Notes: a model not told the origin generated them from the sequence alone. DNA of 64,000 nucleotides from an uncultured Bryobacteraceae bacterium (GCA_937924525.1 CALDSU010000016.1:62001-126000); one strand, 5' to 3'; positions 15,995-25,358 are shown, counted from the stretch's first letter. Numbers and translations are program-made.

Positions 15995-18900
15995 TCACCG
16001 CGCGCGGATGGCGATGGTGGCGCGGTCCTGGCTGAACACGTCGTTGAGCGAGACGCGGAGCAGGATGCCGTTGCCCAGGGGCGCGTCCGCCGGGATGCGC
16101 ACGTTGACTTGCCAGACGCCCAGCAGGCCGGGCGCCAGACCGGAGTAGAGGATATGATCATCCGGAACGGCCCGGCCGCCAATGGTGACCCGGGGCCGGC
16201 TCGGCGTGGACCGTAACCCCTCGGCGAGCGTGCCGTCCGGCGGCGCATCCGGCACAAACCCTTGTCCGGTTCCGAACAGGACAATCACCTCGCCCGGCGC
16301 GATGGGATTCACGGGCGTGTGCACCGTGTTGTCCTGGTTCAGCGCCGCCAGCGTTCCGGCGCCGGAGCCATTCGCCGTAAACAGGCCGGGAGACGTGCCG
16401 CGCAGGCCCAGATCGAATGCGCCGAACAGCTGGCCCGTCGAGGCGTTGCGGACCATCACCTGCACGGCGCCTGAGTTCGGCAAGCGCATGGGCAGCAGGA
16501 AGTTGATCTGGCCCGGGGACACGAAGTAGAGCGGGGCCGGGCGATCGTCGACGGTCAGTTGAATCCCGGCCAGTTCGGTGGGCATGGGAACCGGCTCCGG
16601 GAGCTCATTAAAAACGCGCGTTTCGGATCCGAAGTTCACGGCGACGCAGTCGCGCGCGCCGCAACGTACCCCGGAGACGGGAAAGACGCTGGAGATGGTT
16701 CCCGGCGCCAGGGCGCCCTCCGCGAAACTGGCGCCATTGGTGAAGCGCAGTCCGGGCGCAAAGAGGGACACACGGTGCACCGAGTCGGCCACCAGCAGGT
16801 TGTCAAAACCGTCCAGCGCGACCCCGATCGGTCGGTTCGCGGAGACCGTCGAGTCCGCATGGAAGCCGAGCTCCTGGGCGTCCTCAAAGCGGGGATACCG
16901 CAGAATCCGCTGGCCGTTGCTCTCGGCGATCCAAAATGTGCCGGTGCGGGGGCTGATCGTGATGCCCGCGGGCAGATTGATTCCCGTGATGGTGGCCAGC
17001 GGCGTCGCTACGCCTTGGAGGTTTTGGATCCGTTCAAAGATCTGGACGCGATTGAAGCGGCTGTCGGCCACGTACAGGCGGTCCTCGGCGTCGAAGGCGA
17101 TGCCGAGCGGTTCATTAAAGCGGTTGGCGCCCGGGGTCCCCACGCTCACCGAAGTGAAATCCGGCTGGCCGACGACCTTCTCCGCCGCCATGCCGTTGGC
17201 AAAGGGCTTCCGGAAGTACAGCACGCGGTGATAGCCCGGGTCGGAGACAGCCAGCCCGCCCTCCGCCTTGGCGGGGTCGGCGCCGTCCGCCGAAAAGGCC
17301 AGTCCCCAGGGCAGGCTCATGGTGCGCGAGTTGGGAGCCTCCAGACGGGTGGTGAAGTTGGGCTGTCCGAGCACCAGGTCCGCCCGCTGCGTCTGACCGG
17401 CGCGCGCGAACGGGGCGGGAAACCGCAAGACCCGCCCGTTGCCCAGATCCGCCACCCACAGGTTGCCGGCGGTGTCCACCGCCAGCCCGGCAGGCCGGAA
17501 CAAGCCTGTGTCGGTAGGTGTGTCCACCTTGTTGGTGGGGGAGTTGATCAGGTTCCGCAGCAGGTCCGTCTGGCCGATCACCAGGTCGGCGGCGGCGCCG
17601 GTGCGCAGCGCGTGGAGGCTGCGAAAGCCCAAGACGCGGTGATTGAAGGTGTCGGCGACGTAGAGGCGCGGGGGGCTCACGCTGCGATCCACCGCGATGC
17701 CGTTCGGCGTGTTGAATTCGCGCCCTTCGAGCAGGTTGGGGGCTTCCGTATCGAATCCCAGTTGGCCGAGCACGCGCCGGGCCGGGGCGAACCCGCCGGT
17801 CACCTGAGGAAACACCAGGACGCGATGGCTACCGGTGTCGGCGAGGAAGAGTTCGTTGTTAAACGACAGGACCGCCGTGGGGGCGAACAGGCCGTTTTCG
17901 TGCGGAATATCCCGGCCGGCGTAGGGCCGGAACGAACGCAGATCCGCCTGGCCGAGGACCACGCGGGCGGGCGGCGAGGGCTGATTGGCCGTTTCCGCAG
18001 GCCATTGGTCCACCGGATCGTACAGCAGCGCGCGGTGCGCCGCCGTGTCGGTGACCAGGAGGCGCTGGTCGACTAGCGCCAGCCCCTCGGCGGTGTTCAA
18101 CGAGAATTCGTTCACGGCGGGCAGGGCGGGTTGTCCCGGCTGCTGCCGCGGCGGGCGACCGAGCAGGCGGGTGGCCTCCGCGCCATTGGCCTGCGTGGCC
18201 GTCGCTTCGAAGAACAACACGCGTCCCTGGGCGCTGGTGGACGTGGCGCGGGCCCGGTCGCCAATGTAGATGCGGCCGGCCGCGTCCACAATCACCGAAA
18301 CCGGGCGGTCCAGCCTGGCCTTGTCGTCGGCCGACGTCGCCGGGCTATTCGAAGTAAAGTCAGTCTGTCCCAGCACGAAATTCGCGCGGGGTTGGTTGCG
18401 GCCTTCGGCTAAATCGTTGGCGGAATACCGCAGCACCCGGTGGTTGCCGGTGTCCGTCACGAAAAGGTTGCCCTGGGAATCGAAGGCCAAACTCGCGCGG
18501 CGGCCCAGGAGCGGGTCGTTGATGTTCAGAAACAAGGTGCGCTCGGAAATGCCGCCGGTGTTGGGGCCTGCGGCCAGGAACGACGCCTGGCCGATCACCA
18601 TGTCGGGCAAAACGGAGTCGGGCGGCTGCGAAAACGGCCGGGGGAAACGCAGCACGCGGTTGTTGCCGCAATCGGCGATGTACAGGTTGCCGTTGCGGTC
18701 TACGGCCAGCCCGGTGGGAAAGGTCAGGCCGGCGGAAAAGCCGGTAGCCGGTCCGCCCGGGACGGCGGTGAAGGCCGGTTCGCGCTGGCCCAGCACCAGA
18801 TCGGCGGGCGCGCCATTGGCAAAGGAAGCGGGATTGCGCCACGCCAGCACCCGATGGTTGTTCGAATCGGCCACGTAGAGGATGGCGGGCGATGCGGAGG

Positions 18901-19123
18901 TGTCCACCGCCAGCCCTCCCGGTCCGAATAGGCCCCGATGGTCCACCAGGTTCGGATTGGAGGTGTCGAAATCAAGCTGCGCGACATCCTCCGGGCCTAC
19001 CTGGAGCCGCCGGGCGACGCCGAGCGAGAAAACCGGCTTGCGCCGCAGCGCCTGCGCGGCCAGATCCGCGGCGAAGATCAACAACAACGAGACATGCAGA
19101 GAAACAAAAAGAGCACGCTTCAT
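15995..19123 (-). CDS. Large secreted NHL-repeat protein with Solibacter-type C-terminal domain
   Basis: A 1042-residue protein with a signal peptide (about residues 1-24) and a long array of NHL-like units that alternate LYVADSNNHRVL-type blades with the spacer phrase ADLVLGQ. The last roughly 190 residues carry PAPLYFVSPGQINFLLP, PGEVIVLFGTGQGFVPD and GVWQVNVRIPADAPLGNG, the hallmark of the Solibacter C-terminal domain (TIGR03437-type), thought to be an immunoglobulin-like surface or anchoring module. The function is unknown; binding to a surface polymer or another protein is plausible. This domain is the best lineage marker in the window. Confidence 0.85.
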   Translation of the reverse strand: MKRALFVSLHVSLLLIFAADLAAQALRRKPVFSLGVARRLQVGPEDVAQLDFDTSNPNLVDHRGLFGPGGLAVDTSASPAILYVADSNNHRVLAWRNPASFANGAPADLVLGQREPAFTAVPGGPATGFSAGLTFPTGLAVDRNGNLYIADCGNNRVLRFPRPFSQPPDSVLPDMVIGQASFLAAGPNTGGISERTLFLNINDPLLGRRASLAFDSQGNLFVTDTGNHRVLRYSANDLAEGRNQPRANFVLGQTDFTSNSPATSADDKARLDRPVSVIVDAAGRIYIGDRARATSTSAQGRVLFFEATATQANGAEATRLLGRPPRQQPGQPALPAVNEFSLNTAEGLALVDQRLLVTDTAAHRALLYDPVDQWPAETANQPSPPARVVLGQADLRSFRPYAGRDIPHENGLFAPTAVLSFNNELFLADTGSHRVLVFPQVTGGFAPARRVLGQLGFDTEAPNLLEGREFNTPNGIAVDRSVSPPRLYVADTFNHRVLGFRSLHALRTGAAADLVIGQTDLLRNLINSPTNKVDTPTDTGLFRPAGLAVDTAGNLWVADLGNGRVLRFPAPFARAGQTQRADLVLGQPNFTTRLEAPNSRTMSLPWGLAFSADGADPAKAEGGLAVSDPGYHRVLYFRKPFANGMAAEKVVGQPDFTSVSVGTPGANRFNEPLGIAFDAEDRLYVADSRFNRVQIFERIQNLQGVATPLATITGINLPAGITISPRTGTFWIAESNGQRILRYPRFEDAQELGFHADSTVSANRPIGVALDGFDNLLVADSVHRVSLFAPGLRFTNGASFAEGALAPGTISSVFPVSGVRCGARDCVAVNFGSETRVFNELPEPVPMPTELAGIQLTVDDRPAPLYFVSPGQINFLLPMRLPNSGAVQVMVRNASTGQLFGAFDLGLRGTSPGLFTANGSGAGTLAALNQDNTVHTPVNPIAPGEVIVLFGTGQGFVPDAPPDGTLAEGLRSTPSRPRVTIGGRAVPDDHILYSGLAPGLLGVWQVNVRIPADAPLGNGILLRVSLNDVFSQDRATIAIRAR

Positions 19124-19176
19124 ATCGGGCCGGGCGGGCAGGGACCCGCATGTTCATCACGGTAACACAGGGCTTG

Positions 19177-20133
19177 TCAGCGGCCGGGGAGGGAATTGCC
19201 AAGCGCTGGGAAGAGAAGGGCCTGAATGTCCGGTAGCGACAGGTCGGCGGCGCGAATCAGCCGCGCGCCCGAATCCGTTTCGCGTGGCGGCGGCTGGCCG
19301 CGGAGGTGCAGGCCGATCGCGCGCACGCTTTCATAGCCCATGCGAAACGGGTCCTGCACGATGAGCGAATCGATCCACCCGGCGCGCAAATCGTCCAGCA
19401 GTTGCTCGGAGGCGTCGAAGGCGACCAGCTTGACCCGCCGGGCCTGGCGCGACTTGAGCGCCTGCACGGCGCCCGACGAGCTGGACTCATTGTCGGCAAA
19501 AAGCCCCGCCAGATCCGGGTGCGCGGTGAGGATGTTCTCGGTCACCGCCATGGCCCGGGCGCGGTCGGCCATGCCGAACTGGACCGCGACGAGGTCAATG
19601 GCGGGATAGCGCTTGCGGATTTCGCTGGTAAAGCCGTCCTCGCGCTCCATGGTGGAGGCGCTGCCGGGCAGGAAGCCTACCACGCCGACTTTCCCTTTTC
19701 CGCCCAGGATCTCGCCCATGCGCCGCGCGGCCATGCGTCCGGTTTCCAGGTTATTCGTGGCGACGAAGGCGATGTGGCGGTCGGTGGCAATGCCGGAGTC
19801 GAAGATCGCCACCGGGATGCCCGCCCGCGCGGCGCGCTCCACCACCGCGACCAGCGCCTTCCGGTCCACCGGAGCGAGCGCAATTCCGGCCAGACGCCGC
19901 CCCACCATCGACTCGACGATTTCGATCTGCCGGCTGGCATCCACTTCCGTCGCGGGGGCGTTCCATTCGATGGCGAACCCGAACTCGCGGCCGGCCTTGA
20001 GCGCCCCCGCGTGCACGGTCTGCCAGAAGAGATGATTGGCTCCCTTCGGCGCCACCCCCACCACCGGGCGAGAGGGCTGGCGATGGCATCCCGCCAGGGC
20101 CGCCAGGGCCGCCAGCCAGACGAATCTCGACAT
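19177..20133 (-). CDS. Periplasmic sugar-binding lipoprotein (ABC transporter, family B)
   Basis: A 318-residue protein with a lipoprotein signal MSRFVWLAALAALAGC (lipobox cysteine at residue 16). The mature part is a periplasmic-binding protein of the ribose/xylose type: GANHLFWQTVHAGALKAG, RLAGIALAPVDRKALV, IPVAIFDSGIATD and PDLAGLFADNESSSSGAVQA. It would present a sugar or autoinducer-like ligand to an ABC permease, but no permease or ATPase genes lie nearby. The frame is open further upstream to 20379; the internal ATG is chosen because it creates the lipobox. It is divergent from the Rieske ferredoxin gene. Confidence 0.85.
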   Translation of the reverse strand: MSRFVWLAALAALAGCHRQPSRPVVGVAPKGANHLFWQTVHAGALKAGREFGFAIEWNAPATEVDASRQIEIVESMVGRRLAGIALAPVDRKALVAVVERAARAGIPVAIFDSGIATDRHIAFVATNNLETGRMAARRMGEILGGKGKVGVVGFLPGSASTMEREDGFTSEIRKRYPAIDLVAVQFGMADRARAMAVTENILTAHPDLAGLFADNESSSSGAVQALKSRQARRVKLVAFDASEQLLDDLRAGWIDSLIVQDPFRMGYESVRAIGLHLRGQPPPRETDSGARLIRAADLSLPDIQALLFPALGNSLPGR

Positions 20134-20161
20134 GGTGAACTCATCTTGCCACAATGACTCC

Positions 20162-20467
20162 ATGGCGTTGGTGAAGGCGGCCCGGGTGAGCGATCTGCCG
20201 CCCGGCACGCTGGTCGAGGTGATGGTGAACGGCGAGCCGTACGCCCTCTGCCACGTGGAGGGCGAGTTCCGGGCGTTGGGGGGCGTCTGCCCGCATCGGG
20301 GCGGACCCCTCGGGCAGGGAAACCTGCACCAAGGGCGCGTGGTGTGTCCCTGGCATGCCTGGGAGTTCGACAGCCGCACCGGCGAGAACGACTACGACCC
20401 TTCCTGCCGCGTGCCGGTGTATCCGGTCACGGTCCAGGACGGCGAGGTGCTGATCGAAGTCCCCTAA
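20162..20467 (+). CDS. Rieske-type [2Fe-2S] ferredoxin
   Basis: A 101-residue protein with the two Rieske cluster motifs CPHRG (Cys43, His45) and CPWHAWEF (Cys62, His65), spaced as in NirD/biphenyl-dioxygenase ferredoxins. The motif is followed by RTGENDYDPSCRVPVYPV. It is a small soluble electron carrier for an oxygenase or reductase that is not identifiable here. The mutM start codon follows immediately after its stop, so the two genes are probably co-transcribed. Confidence 0.88.
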   Translation: MALVKAARVSDLPPGTLVEVMVNGEPYALCHVEGEFRALGGVCPHRGGPLGQGNLHQGRVVCPWHAWEFDSRTGENDYDPSCRVPVYPVTVQDGEVLIEVP

Positions 20468-21250
20468 GTGCCGGAACTTCCTGAAGTCGAAACGATCGTG
20501 CGGGGGCTGCGGCCCCGTTTGCGCGGCAGCCGTATTGTGGACGCCTGGTGTGCGTGTCCGCGCATGCTGCGCGGCGACCCTGCTTCGCTGGCTGGGCAAA
20601 CGATTCGCGAGGTCCGCCGGCACGGAAAATTCATTGTGATGGACCTGAGTTCGGGCAGCGTGCTCACCCTGCACCTCGGCATGACCGGCAAACTGCTGGT
20701 CAACAGCGGCCGGACCGCTTACACCCGAGCGGGTTTCCAGCTGGACCAAGGCGAGTTGGTCTTTGAGGACCTCCGCACGTTCGGCCGCATCGAGATCAGC
20801 GCCGCGCTGCCCGACCGGGTGGCGGCGCTCGGACCGGACGCCCTTCAGGTGGATGCTGACGAGTTTGCCGCCCGCGCCAAGAGTCGCCGCTCGGCGATTA
20901 AGCCTCTGTTGCTGAATCAGCGTTTTCTGCGGGGACTCGGCAACATCTACGCGGACGAGGCGCTGTTCGGCGCGGGGATTCATCCGCGGGCGACGGCTTC
21001 CCGTCTCTCCGTGCCTCGCCTCCGGCGCCTGCACGACGCCATCCGGCAAACGCTGCGGCAAGCGATCGACGCCGGCGGATCGTCCATTTCCGATTATGTC
21101 GACGCGGACGGCGTCCCTGGCAGCTTTCAGGAGCGGCACCAGGTATACGGCCGCCAGGGCGCGCCGTGCCCGCGCTGCGGTGGTCCGATCCGCCGGATCG
21201 TGGTCGCCCAGCGCGGTACGCATTTTTGTCCGTGCTGTCAGAAGCGCTAA
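20468..21250 (+). CDS. mutM: Formamidopyrimidine-DNA glycosylase
   Basis: A 260-residue base-excision repair enzyme that removes 8-oxoguanine and formamidopyrimidines. The N-terminus MPELPEVETIVRGLRP provides the catalytic Pro2 and Glu3; GKFIVMDL carries the conserved Lys54. The helix-two-turn-helix segment is RFLRGLGNIYADEALF. The C-terminal zinc finger is CPRCGGPIRR to FCPCC with four cysteines, preceded by SDYVDADGVPGSFQ. The start is GTG, directly adjoining the ferredoxin stop. Confidence 0.95.
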   Translation: MPELPEVETIVRGLRPRLRGSRIVDAWCACPRMLRGDPASLAGQTIREVRRHGKFIVMDLSSGSVLTLHLGMTGKLLVNSGRTAYTRAGFQLDQGELVFEDLRTFGRIEISAALPDRVAALGPDALQVDADEFAARAKSRRSAIKPLLLNQRFLRGLGNIYADEALFGAGIHPRATASRLSVPRLRRLHDAIRQTLRQAIDAGGSSISDYVDADGVPGSFQERHQVYGRQGAPCPRCGGPIRRIVVAQRGTHFCPCCQKR

Positions 21251-21389
21251 CCCGGTCCACAACCGGAGGCACGCGCCGGATGGACACGTTCCGCGCTTCG
21301 AGATATTGCTGAAGACCCGTGACGTCGAATCGACAAGCATGGGTTTCGAGATCCTGTCCGTCCACCCCCACTGAGGACAGCGGGCAAGA

Positions 21390-21419
21390 CCTTCCGCCCC
21401 CCCCCCCGCGCTTCGGGAA
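21390..21419. repeat. Poly-C tract inside a short inverted repeat
   Basis: An 11-base C run (21397-21407) sits between CCTTCC and GGAAGG arms, between the convergent mutM gene and the small minus-strand gene. It might act as a weak bidirectional hairpin terminator, but no T tract follows. The rest of 21251-21486 shows no credible gene. Confidence 0.35.
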
Positions 21420-21486
21420 GGATCTTTGGGGCAGATTGCGGGCGCGGTTTCCGGTGGCTCAGCCGTCGCAAACCGCTGGCGCCGGA

Positions 21487-21756
21487 CTACGAAACTGGTT
21501 TCAGGTTTCGGATCCGCCTCTCCAGATCCGCCAGCGCTTTCTTGAGCATCTCGGCGTACCGGGGATTCTCTACGGTTTCGAGCTGATGCAGGATTCGGAT
21601 TCGCGATAACTGGAGGCTTTCGCACTCCCGCTGCCGCGCAAGTTCTGCGGTGTTCGGTTTGGGTCTAGCCGTTTCAACCTTGCGACTGGCGGCGGCCTCG
21701 ATCTGGCTTTCGACCGATTTACTTTCCCAGCCCCTGGCCATAACTTCCACTTCCAT
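21487..21756 (-). CDS. Small conserved hypothetical protein
   Basis: An 89-residue, highly charged, probably helical protein containing ARGWESKSVESQIEAAASRK, TAELARQRECESLQLSRIRI and NPRYAEMLKKALADLERRIR. The pattern of heptad-like hydrophobics suggests a coiled coil. There is no signal or membrane segment. The start could be the ATG at 21756 or the one at 21741 (MARGWESK). It is divergent from the cytochrome/PHM-like gene with 45 bases between the start codons. The function is unknown. Confidence 0.6.
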   Translation of the reverse strand: MEVEVMARGWESKSVESQIEAAASRKVETARPKPNTAELARQRECESLQLSRIRILHQLETVENPRYAEMLKKALADLERRIRNLKPVS

Positions 21757-21801
21757 CCTACCGCCGCGGGGTGAGGCGAGGTTTTCCGTATACTGGCGAG
21801 T

Positions 21802-23091
21802 ATGCGCGTAAGAGGTTTGTTGCTCGGGCTGTGGGCCGGGTGGGCAATGGCGGCCGGCGCGCCCACCTTCAGCCGGGACGTGATGCCGGTGCTGCAAAAG
21901 CGTTGTCAGGAATGTCATCGGCCAGGCGCCTCGGCGCCTATGTCTCTAATGACGTACCAGGAAGCGCGGCCCTGGGCGAAAGCGATTCGCGAGTCTGTCC
22001 GCCTGAACCGGATGCCGCCCTGGTTTGCCGATCCGGCGCATGGCAAGTTCGCCAACGACCGTTCGTTGACCGGCCGGGAGCGGGAAACGCTGCTCGCCTG
22101 GGTGGAGGCCGGCGCGCCCGAAGGCGACCCGAAAGATCTGCCGCCGCCGCGGGCTTTCGCCTCCGGCTGGCAGATGGGCGAGCCGGACGTCGTCCTCGGC
22201 CTCGCCAAGCCGTTCCCTATTCCGGCCGAAGGCGAGATCCCCTACCACTACATCAAGGCGCCCACCGGCTTTACGGAAGACAAGTGGATTCAGAGCTTGG
22301 AATTCCAGCCCGGAGACCCGAAGGTGGTCCACCACGTGGTCCTGCTGGCGCGGGAACCGGGGGCTCGGTTCATGGCCAAAGCCGCGTACGGCGAGCCGCT
22401 GGCGGCCCCCGACGCCGAACCGCGCGACCCCGCGCCGGACAACGGGAGAGGCCGCATCGAGGGCAGCCAACTCTCCATTCTGGGAACCTACGTGCCGGGC
22501 CAGGGCTGGCAAAGCTGGCCCGAGGGTCAGGCCAAGCGGATCAAGGCCGGCTCCGACCTAGTGTTCCAGATGCACTACACCACGTATGGCAAGGAGACCT
22601 CCGATCAGACGCGCGTCGGGTTTCGCTTTGCGGCCCGGCCTCCCCGGGAGGAGGTGCGGACCCTGTTCGTCTCCAACCGGCGGCTCCGTATTCCGCCCGG
22701 CGCGGCGGATCATCAGGTGGAGGCGCGCGTGACGCTGCCCCGCGATCTGAAGATCACCGGGCTGTTCCCGCACATGCATGTACGCGGCAAGTCCTTCGAG
22801 TATCGCGCCCACTATCCGGACGGTAGCAGCCGGATCCTGCTCCGCGTCCCGAATTACGATTTCAACTGGCAACTCTATTACTACCTGGCCCAGCCCGTCC
22901 TCCTGCCAAAGGGGACCGAGTTCGTCTGCACGGCGTGGTTCGACAACTCCCCGGACAAACCGGGCAACCCCGACCCCAACGCGGAAGTCCTCTGGGGTCC
23001 GCAAAGCTGGGAGGAGATGCTGGCGGGCTTTTTTGATATCGCGACGCCGGTCGAGCCGCCGGGGACGGAGCCCTGGAGCGGGGCCGAATAG
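21802..23091 (+). CDS. Cytochrome c-type protein with PHM-like copper monooxygenase C-terminal domain
   Basis: A 429-residue exported protein with a signal peptide (about residues 1-19). A mono-heme CQECH motif (Cys35, Cys38, His39) lies in PVLQKRCQECHRPGASAPM. The C-terminal two thirds resemble the copper type II, ascorbate-dependent monooxygenase fold: VVHHVVLLAREPG, VFQMHYTTYGKE and GLFPHMHVRGKSFEYR supply candidate copper-ligand histidines and methionines. Such proteins are frequent in Bryobacterales; the oxidised substrate is unknown. The next gene, a second cytochrome, starts two bases after the stop. Confidence 0.82.
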   Translation: MRVRGLLLGLWAGWAMAAGAPTFSRDVMPVLQKRCQECHRPGASAPMSLMTYQEARPWAKAIRESVRLNRMPPWFADPAHGKFANDRSLTGRERETLLAWVEAGAPEGDPKDLPPPRAFASGWQMGEPDVVLGLAKPFPIPAEGEIPYHYIKAPTGFTEDKWIQSLEFQPGDPKVVHHVVLLAREPGARFMAKAAYGEPLAAPDAEPRDPAPDNGRGRIEGSQLSILGTYVPGQGWQSWPEGQAKRIKAGSDLVFQMHYTTYGKETSDQTRVGFRFAARPPREEVRTLFVSNRRLRIPPGAADHQVEARVTLPRDLKITGLFPHMHVRGKSFEYRAHYPDGSSRILLRVPNYDFNWQLYYYLAQPVLLPKGTEFVCTAWFDNSPDKPGNPDPNAEVLWGPQSWEEMLAGFFDIATPVEPPGTEPWSGAE

Positions 23092-23093
23092 GC

Positions 23094-23750
23094 GTGGGAC
23101 AGGCCCTCCGGCTGTGCGGCGTCTGGTGGGCGACCGCAGGAGTGCTCGCCGGCCACGAGGCGATCACCACCAAGCTCACCTGGACGCTGGAAATTTCCCG
23201 CATCATTCATCGCCGGTGTCTGCCGTGTCACCGCGCCGGGACGTCCGTTCCGCTGACGACCTACGAAGAGGCCCGGCCCTGGGCCAAGGCTATCCGGGAA
23301 GAAGTGCTGGAGCGGCGGATGCCGCCATGGGACGCTGCGCCCGGCTGGGGCGAATTCCGCGACGATCCCAGCCTGACGCAATTGGAAATTGACTGGATCG
23401 TGGACTGGGTGGAGGGCGGCGCGCCGCGGGGAAAGGCCATCTACGCGCCCCACGTGCCGGGACCTCCCGAGCCTGCGCCCGTGCCTCCCCCGCGGGGTCT
23501 CGAGCTGTCCGGCGAACACCGGCTGACCCGTACGATCCGCGCGACCGGGATTCATGCCGTCCACGCTCGGGAGGCGCTTCAGGTTCTGGCGGTCCATCCC
23601 GGCGGGCGCGTCCAGCCGCTCCTGTGGATCCCGCTGTTCCGGCGGCCCCGCACCTATTGGTTTCGCGAGCCTGTACGCCTGCCCGCCGGCGTTCGGATGA
23701 TCGTCGAAGGCGGCGCCATCGTTCTCACAAGCGAGCCACCGGGACGGTAA
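23094..23750 (+). CDS. Exported mono-heme cytochrome c-type protein
   Basis: A 218-residue protein with GTG start and signal sequence (about residues 1-20). Its heme motif is CLPCH (Cys42, Cys45, His46), followed by SVPLTTYEEARPWAKAIREE and RRMPPWDAAPGWGEF. These phrases closely parallel those in the preceding protein, so the two share a duplicated N-terminal heme domain. Here the C-terminal region is short and lacks the PHM-like fold. It is probably co-translated with the upstream gene as a periplasmic electron carrier. Its 3' end overlaps the convergent metal-binding gene by 26 bases. Confidence 0.78.
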   Translation: MGQALRLCGVWWATAGVLAGHEAITTKLTWTLEISRIIHRRCLPCHRAGTSVPLTTYEEARPWAKAIREEVLERRMPPWDAAPGWGEFRDDPSLTQLEIDWIVDWVEGGAPRGKAIYAPHVPGPPEPAPVPPPRGLELSGEHRLTRTIRATGIHAVHAREALQVLAVHPGGRVQPLLWIPLFRRPRTYWFREPVRLPAGVRMIVEGGAIVLTSEPPGR

Positions 23751-24597
23751 ACGCCACGGTATTGACCACCCCCGCCCGCTGCACCTGAATCCAGACGCGG
23801 TAGCGGCGCGCGCGCGGGAAGATCAGGTTGAACTGCATGTCCTCCCGGCCTTCGGCGAGCGCCGGGTGAGCGTGCACCGCGTCGATCCCATCGTCGCTGA
23901 CCGCCATCAGGTGCGCCCACGCGCCGAGAAACAACTCCAGGCGGTCCGCCGGATGCACCCGGAAGCGGAGCCGCGTCTGTTTACCGGCGAACGGCATGGC
24001 CGGCTCCACGCGCAGACCGATCCGGACGTTGCCGCCGGCCTTCTCCTCGAGATCGGGCGCGAGGACCGCGGGGCGGAAAGGAACCGCGTAACCGCGCGTC
24101 GCCAGCGTTTTGACCAGGAATTGCGGCGTGCCTCCCACCGGGTAGAAGTCGGACACCAAGCGGTAGATCCCCGGCTCCGGCAGCACCAGCGGCAGCACAA
24201 ACGAACCGCCGCGCTGGATCTCGGGATGTTCGTGCGCAAAGAACGCGAGCGTGTGATTGACCACGAACAGATGGAAGAGCCGCTCGTGGACTTGCTCGAA
24301 CCGGCGCACCAGTTCGCCGGTCTTCGGATGCCGGACGCGAAAGGTCAGCCGCAGTGGCCGCCCGGCCGGCACACTGCGCGGTTTCACGTCCAGCTCCAAC
24401 CGGTAAGCTTCCGGACGCGCGACCGCCGGCGCCAGGGCCATTCCGCACTTCGAGCAGCGCGCCGGCCCGCGGGAGCGGATCTCGGGATCCATGGGACAAC
24501 TGAACCAGATCTCGGGTTCGGCGGGCGGCTGCGCCACCAGCGGCGCGCCGAGTCCGAGGAGGAGTTCGCGGCGGGCTATTCCGGAGCGTGAGGCCAT
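23725..24597 (-). CDS. Exported heavy-metal-binding-domain protein
   Basis: A 290-residue protein with a Tat-like leader ([20 protein letters not shown]). A heavy-metal-binding domain of the kind found at the N-terminus of copper ATPases and CusB follows: [20 protein letters not shown] then GMALAP (Cys34, Met36, Cys48, Cys51). The rest is beta-rich, with His-containing stretches [20 protein letters not shown] and [20 protein letters not shown], possibly further metal ligands. A role in copper handling for the adjacent cytochrome/PHM-like pair is inferred from position. The frame is open to 24837; the ATG at 24597 gives the leader. It overlaps the upstream SDR by 22 bases. Confidence 0.75.
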   Translation of the reverse strand: MASRSGIARRELLLGLGAPLVAQPPAEPEIWFSCPMDPEIRSRGPARCSKCGMALAPAVARPEAYRLELDVKPRSVPAGRPLRLTFRVRHPKTGELVRRFEQVHERLFHLFVVNHTLAFFAHEHPEIQRGGSFVLPLVLPEPGIYRLVSDFYPVGGTPQFLVKTLATRGYAVPFRPAVLAPDLEEKAGGNVRIGLRVEPAMPFAGKQTRLRFRVHPADRLELFLGAWAHLMAVSDDGIDAVHAHPALAEGREDMQFNLIFPRARRYRVWIQVQRAGVVNTVAFTVPVARL

Positions 24598-25358
24598 ACG
24601 CGCGTGGTCGTGTATCCGCCGTCTACCGGAATGATCTGGCCGGTAATGAAGTCCGACCCCGGCCCGCTCAGAAAGACGGCCAGCGGGGCGACCTCCTCCG
24701 GCCGTCCCAGCCGGGGAGTCGCCTGCGCGCCTGCGAGCCACTCGGTCATCGCGGCGGATTCCCACATCTTCCGGTTCAGATCGGTCAGGATGAAGCCCGG
24801 TGCAATGCAATTCACCTGGATGTTGTGCCGGCCCCATTCGGCGGCCAAGGTCTTGGTGAGCTGTCCCAGTGCGCCCTTGGTGATGCCGTACACCGTGACG
24901 TAGGGCAGGCCTACCAGGGACATCAGGCTGCCGATGAAGAGGATTTTGCCGCCGCGCCCGCGCTCGATCATGCGCGCGCCCACCAGCTGGGTGAGTTCCA
25001 CCAGGCCGTGCAGGTTGGTCTGCAACAGAAAGTCGTATTCTTGTTTCGTGTATTGCTCGAAGGGCTTGCGGATGTTCGTGCCGGCGACGTTGATCAGCAC
25101 GTCGGCGTCAGCGGCCGCACGGAAGCAGGCGCGAATGGACGCCGAGTCGCGCACGTCCAGCGCGAGTGCGGCGGCGTCATGCCCGGCGGCCCGCAGGCGC
25201 GTGGCCTGTTTCTCCAGTTCGGCCAGGGAACGGGAAGCCAGCAGCGTGCGCGCGCCGGCGGCGGCCACGGCTTGGGCGATCGCCGCGCCAATCCCGCGGC
25301 TGGCGCCCGCCACCAGCGCCGTTTTGCCTTGCAGAGAAAACATGCTGAACAAGTCCAT
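24576..25358 (-). CDS. Short-chain dehydrogenase/reductase (gluconate/KduD-like)
   Basis: A 260-residue classical SDR. It has the nucleotide-binding [15 protein letters not shown], the [14 protein letters not shown] segment, catalytic Ser in [10 protein letters not shown], and Tyr-x3-Lys in [14 protein letters not shown]. The C-terminal [18 protein letters not shown] is usual for 5-keto-gluconate or 2-keto-3-deoxygluconate-type dehydrogenases. The neighbouring uronate isomerase supports a role in sugar-acid metabolism, but they are on opposite strands. A GGAGGG sequence lies about 12 bases before the start. The start codon shares the CATG sequence with that of the divergent gene. Confidence 0.85.
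   Translation of the reverse strand: MDLFSMFSLQGKTALVAGASRGIGAAIAQAVAAAGARTLLASRSLAELEKQATRLRAAGHDAAALALDVRDSASIRACFRAAADADVLINVAGTNIRKPFEQYTKQEYDFLLQTNLHGLVELTQLVGARMIERGRGGKILFIGSLMSLVGLPYVTVYGITKGALGQLTKTLAAEWGRHNIQVNCIAPGFILTDLNRKMWESAAMTEWLAGAQATPRLGRPEEVAPLAVFLSGPGSDFITGQIIPVDGGYTTTRVWPHAPE

Noticed and set aside
20898-21371. Minus-strand frame between mutM and the 89-residue gene containing DVTGLQQYLEA
   Set aside because: Part of it looks protein-like, but most overlaps mutM in antisense, and no family or start signal could be identified.
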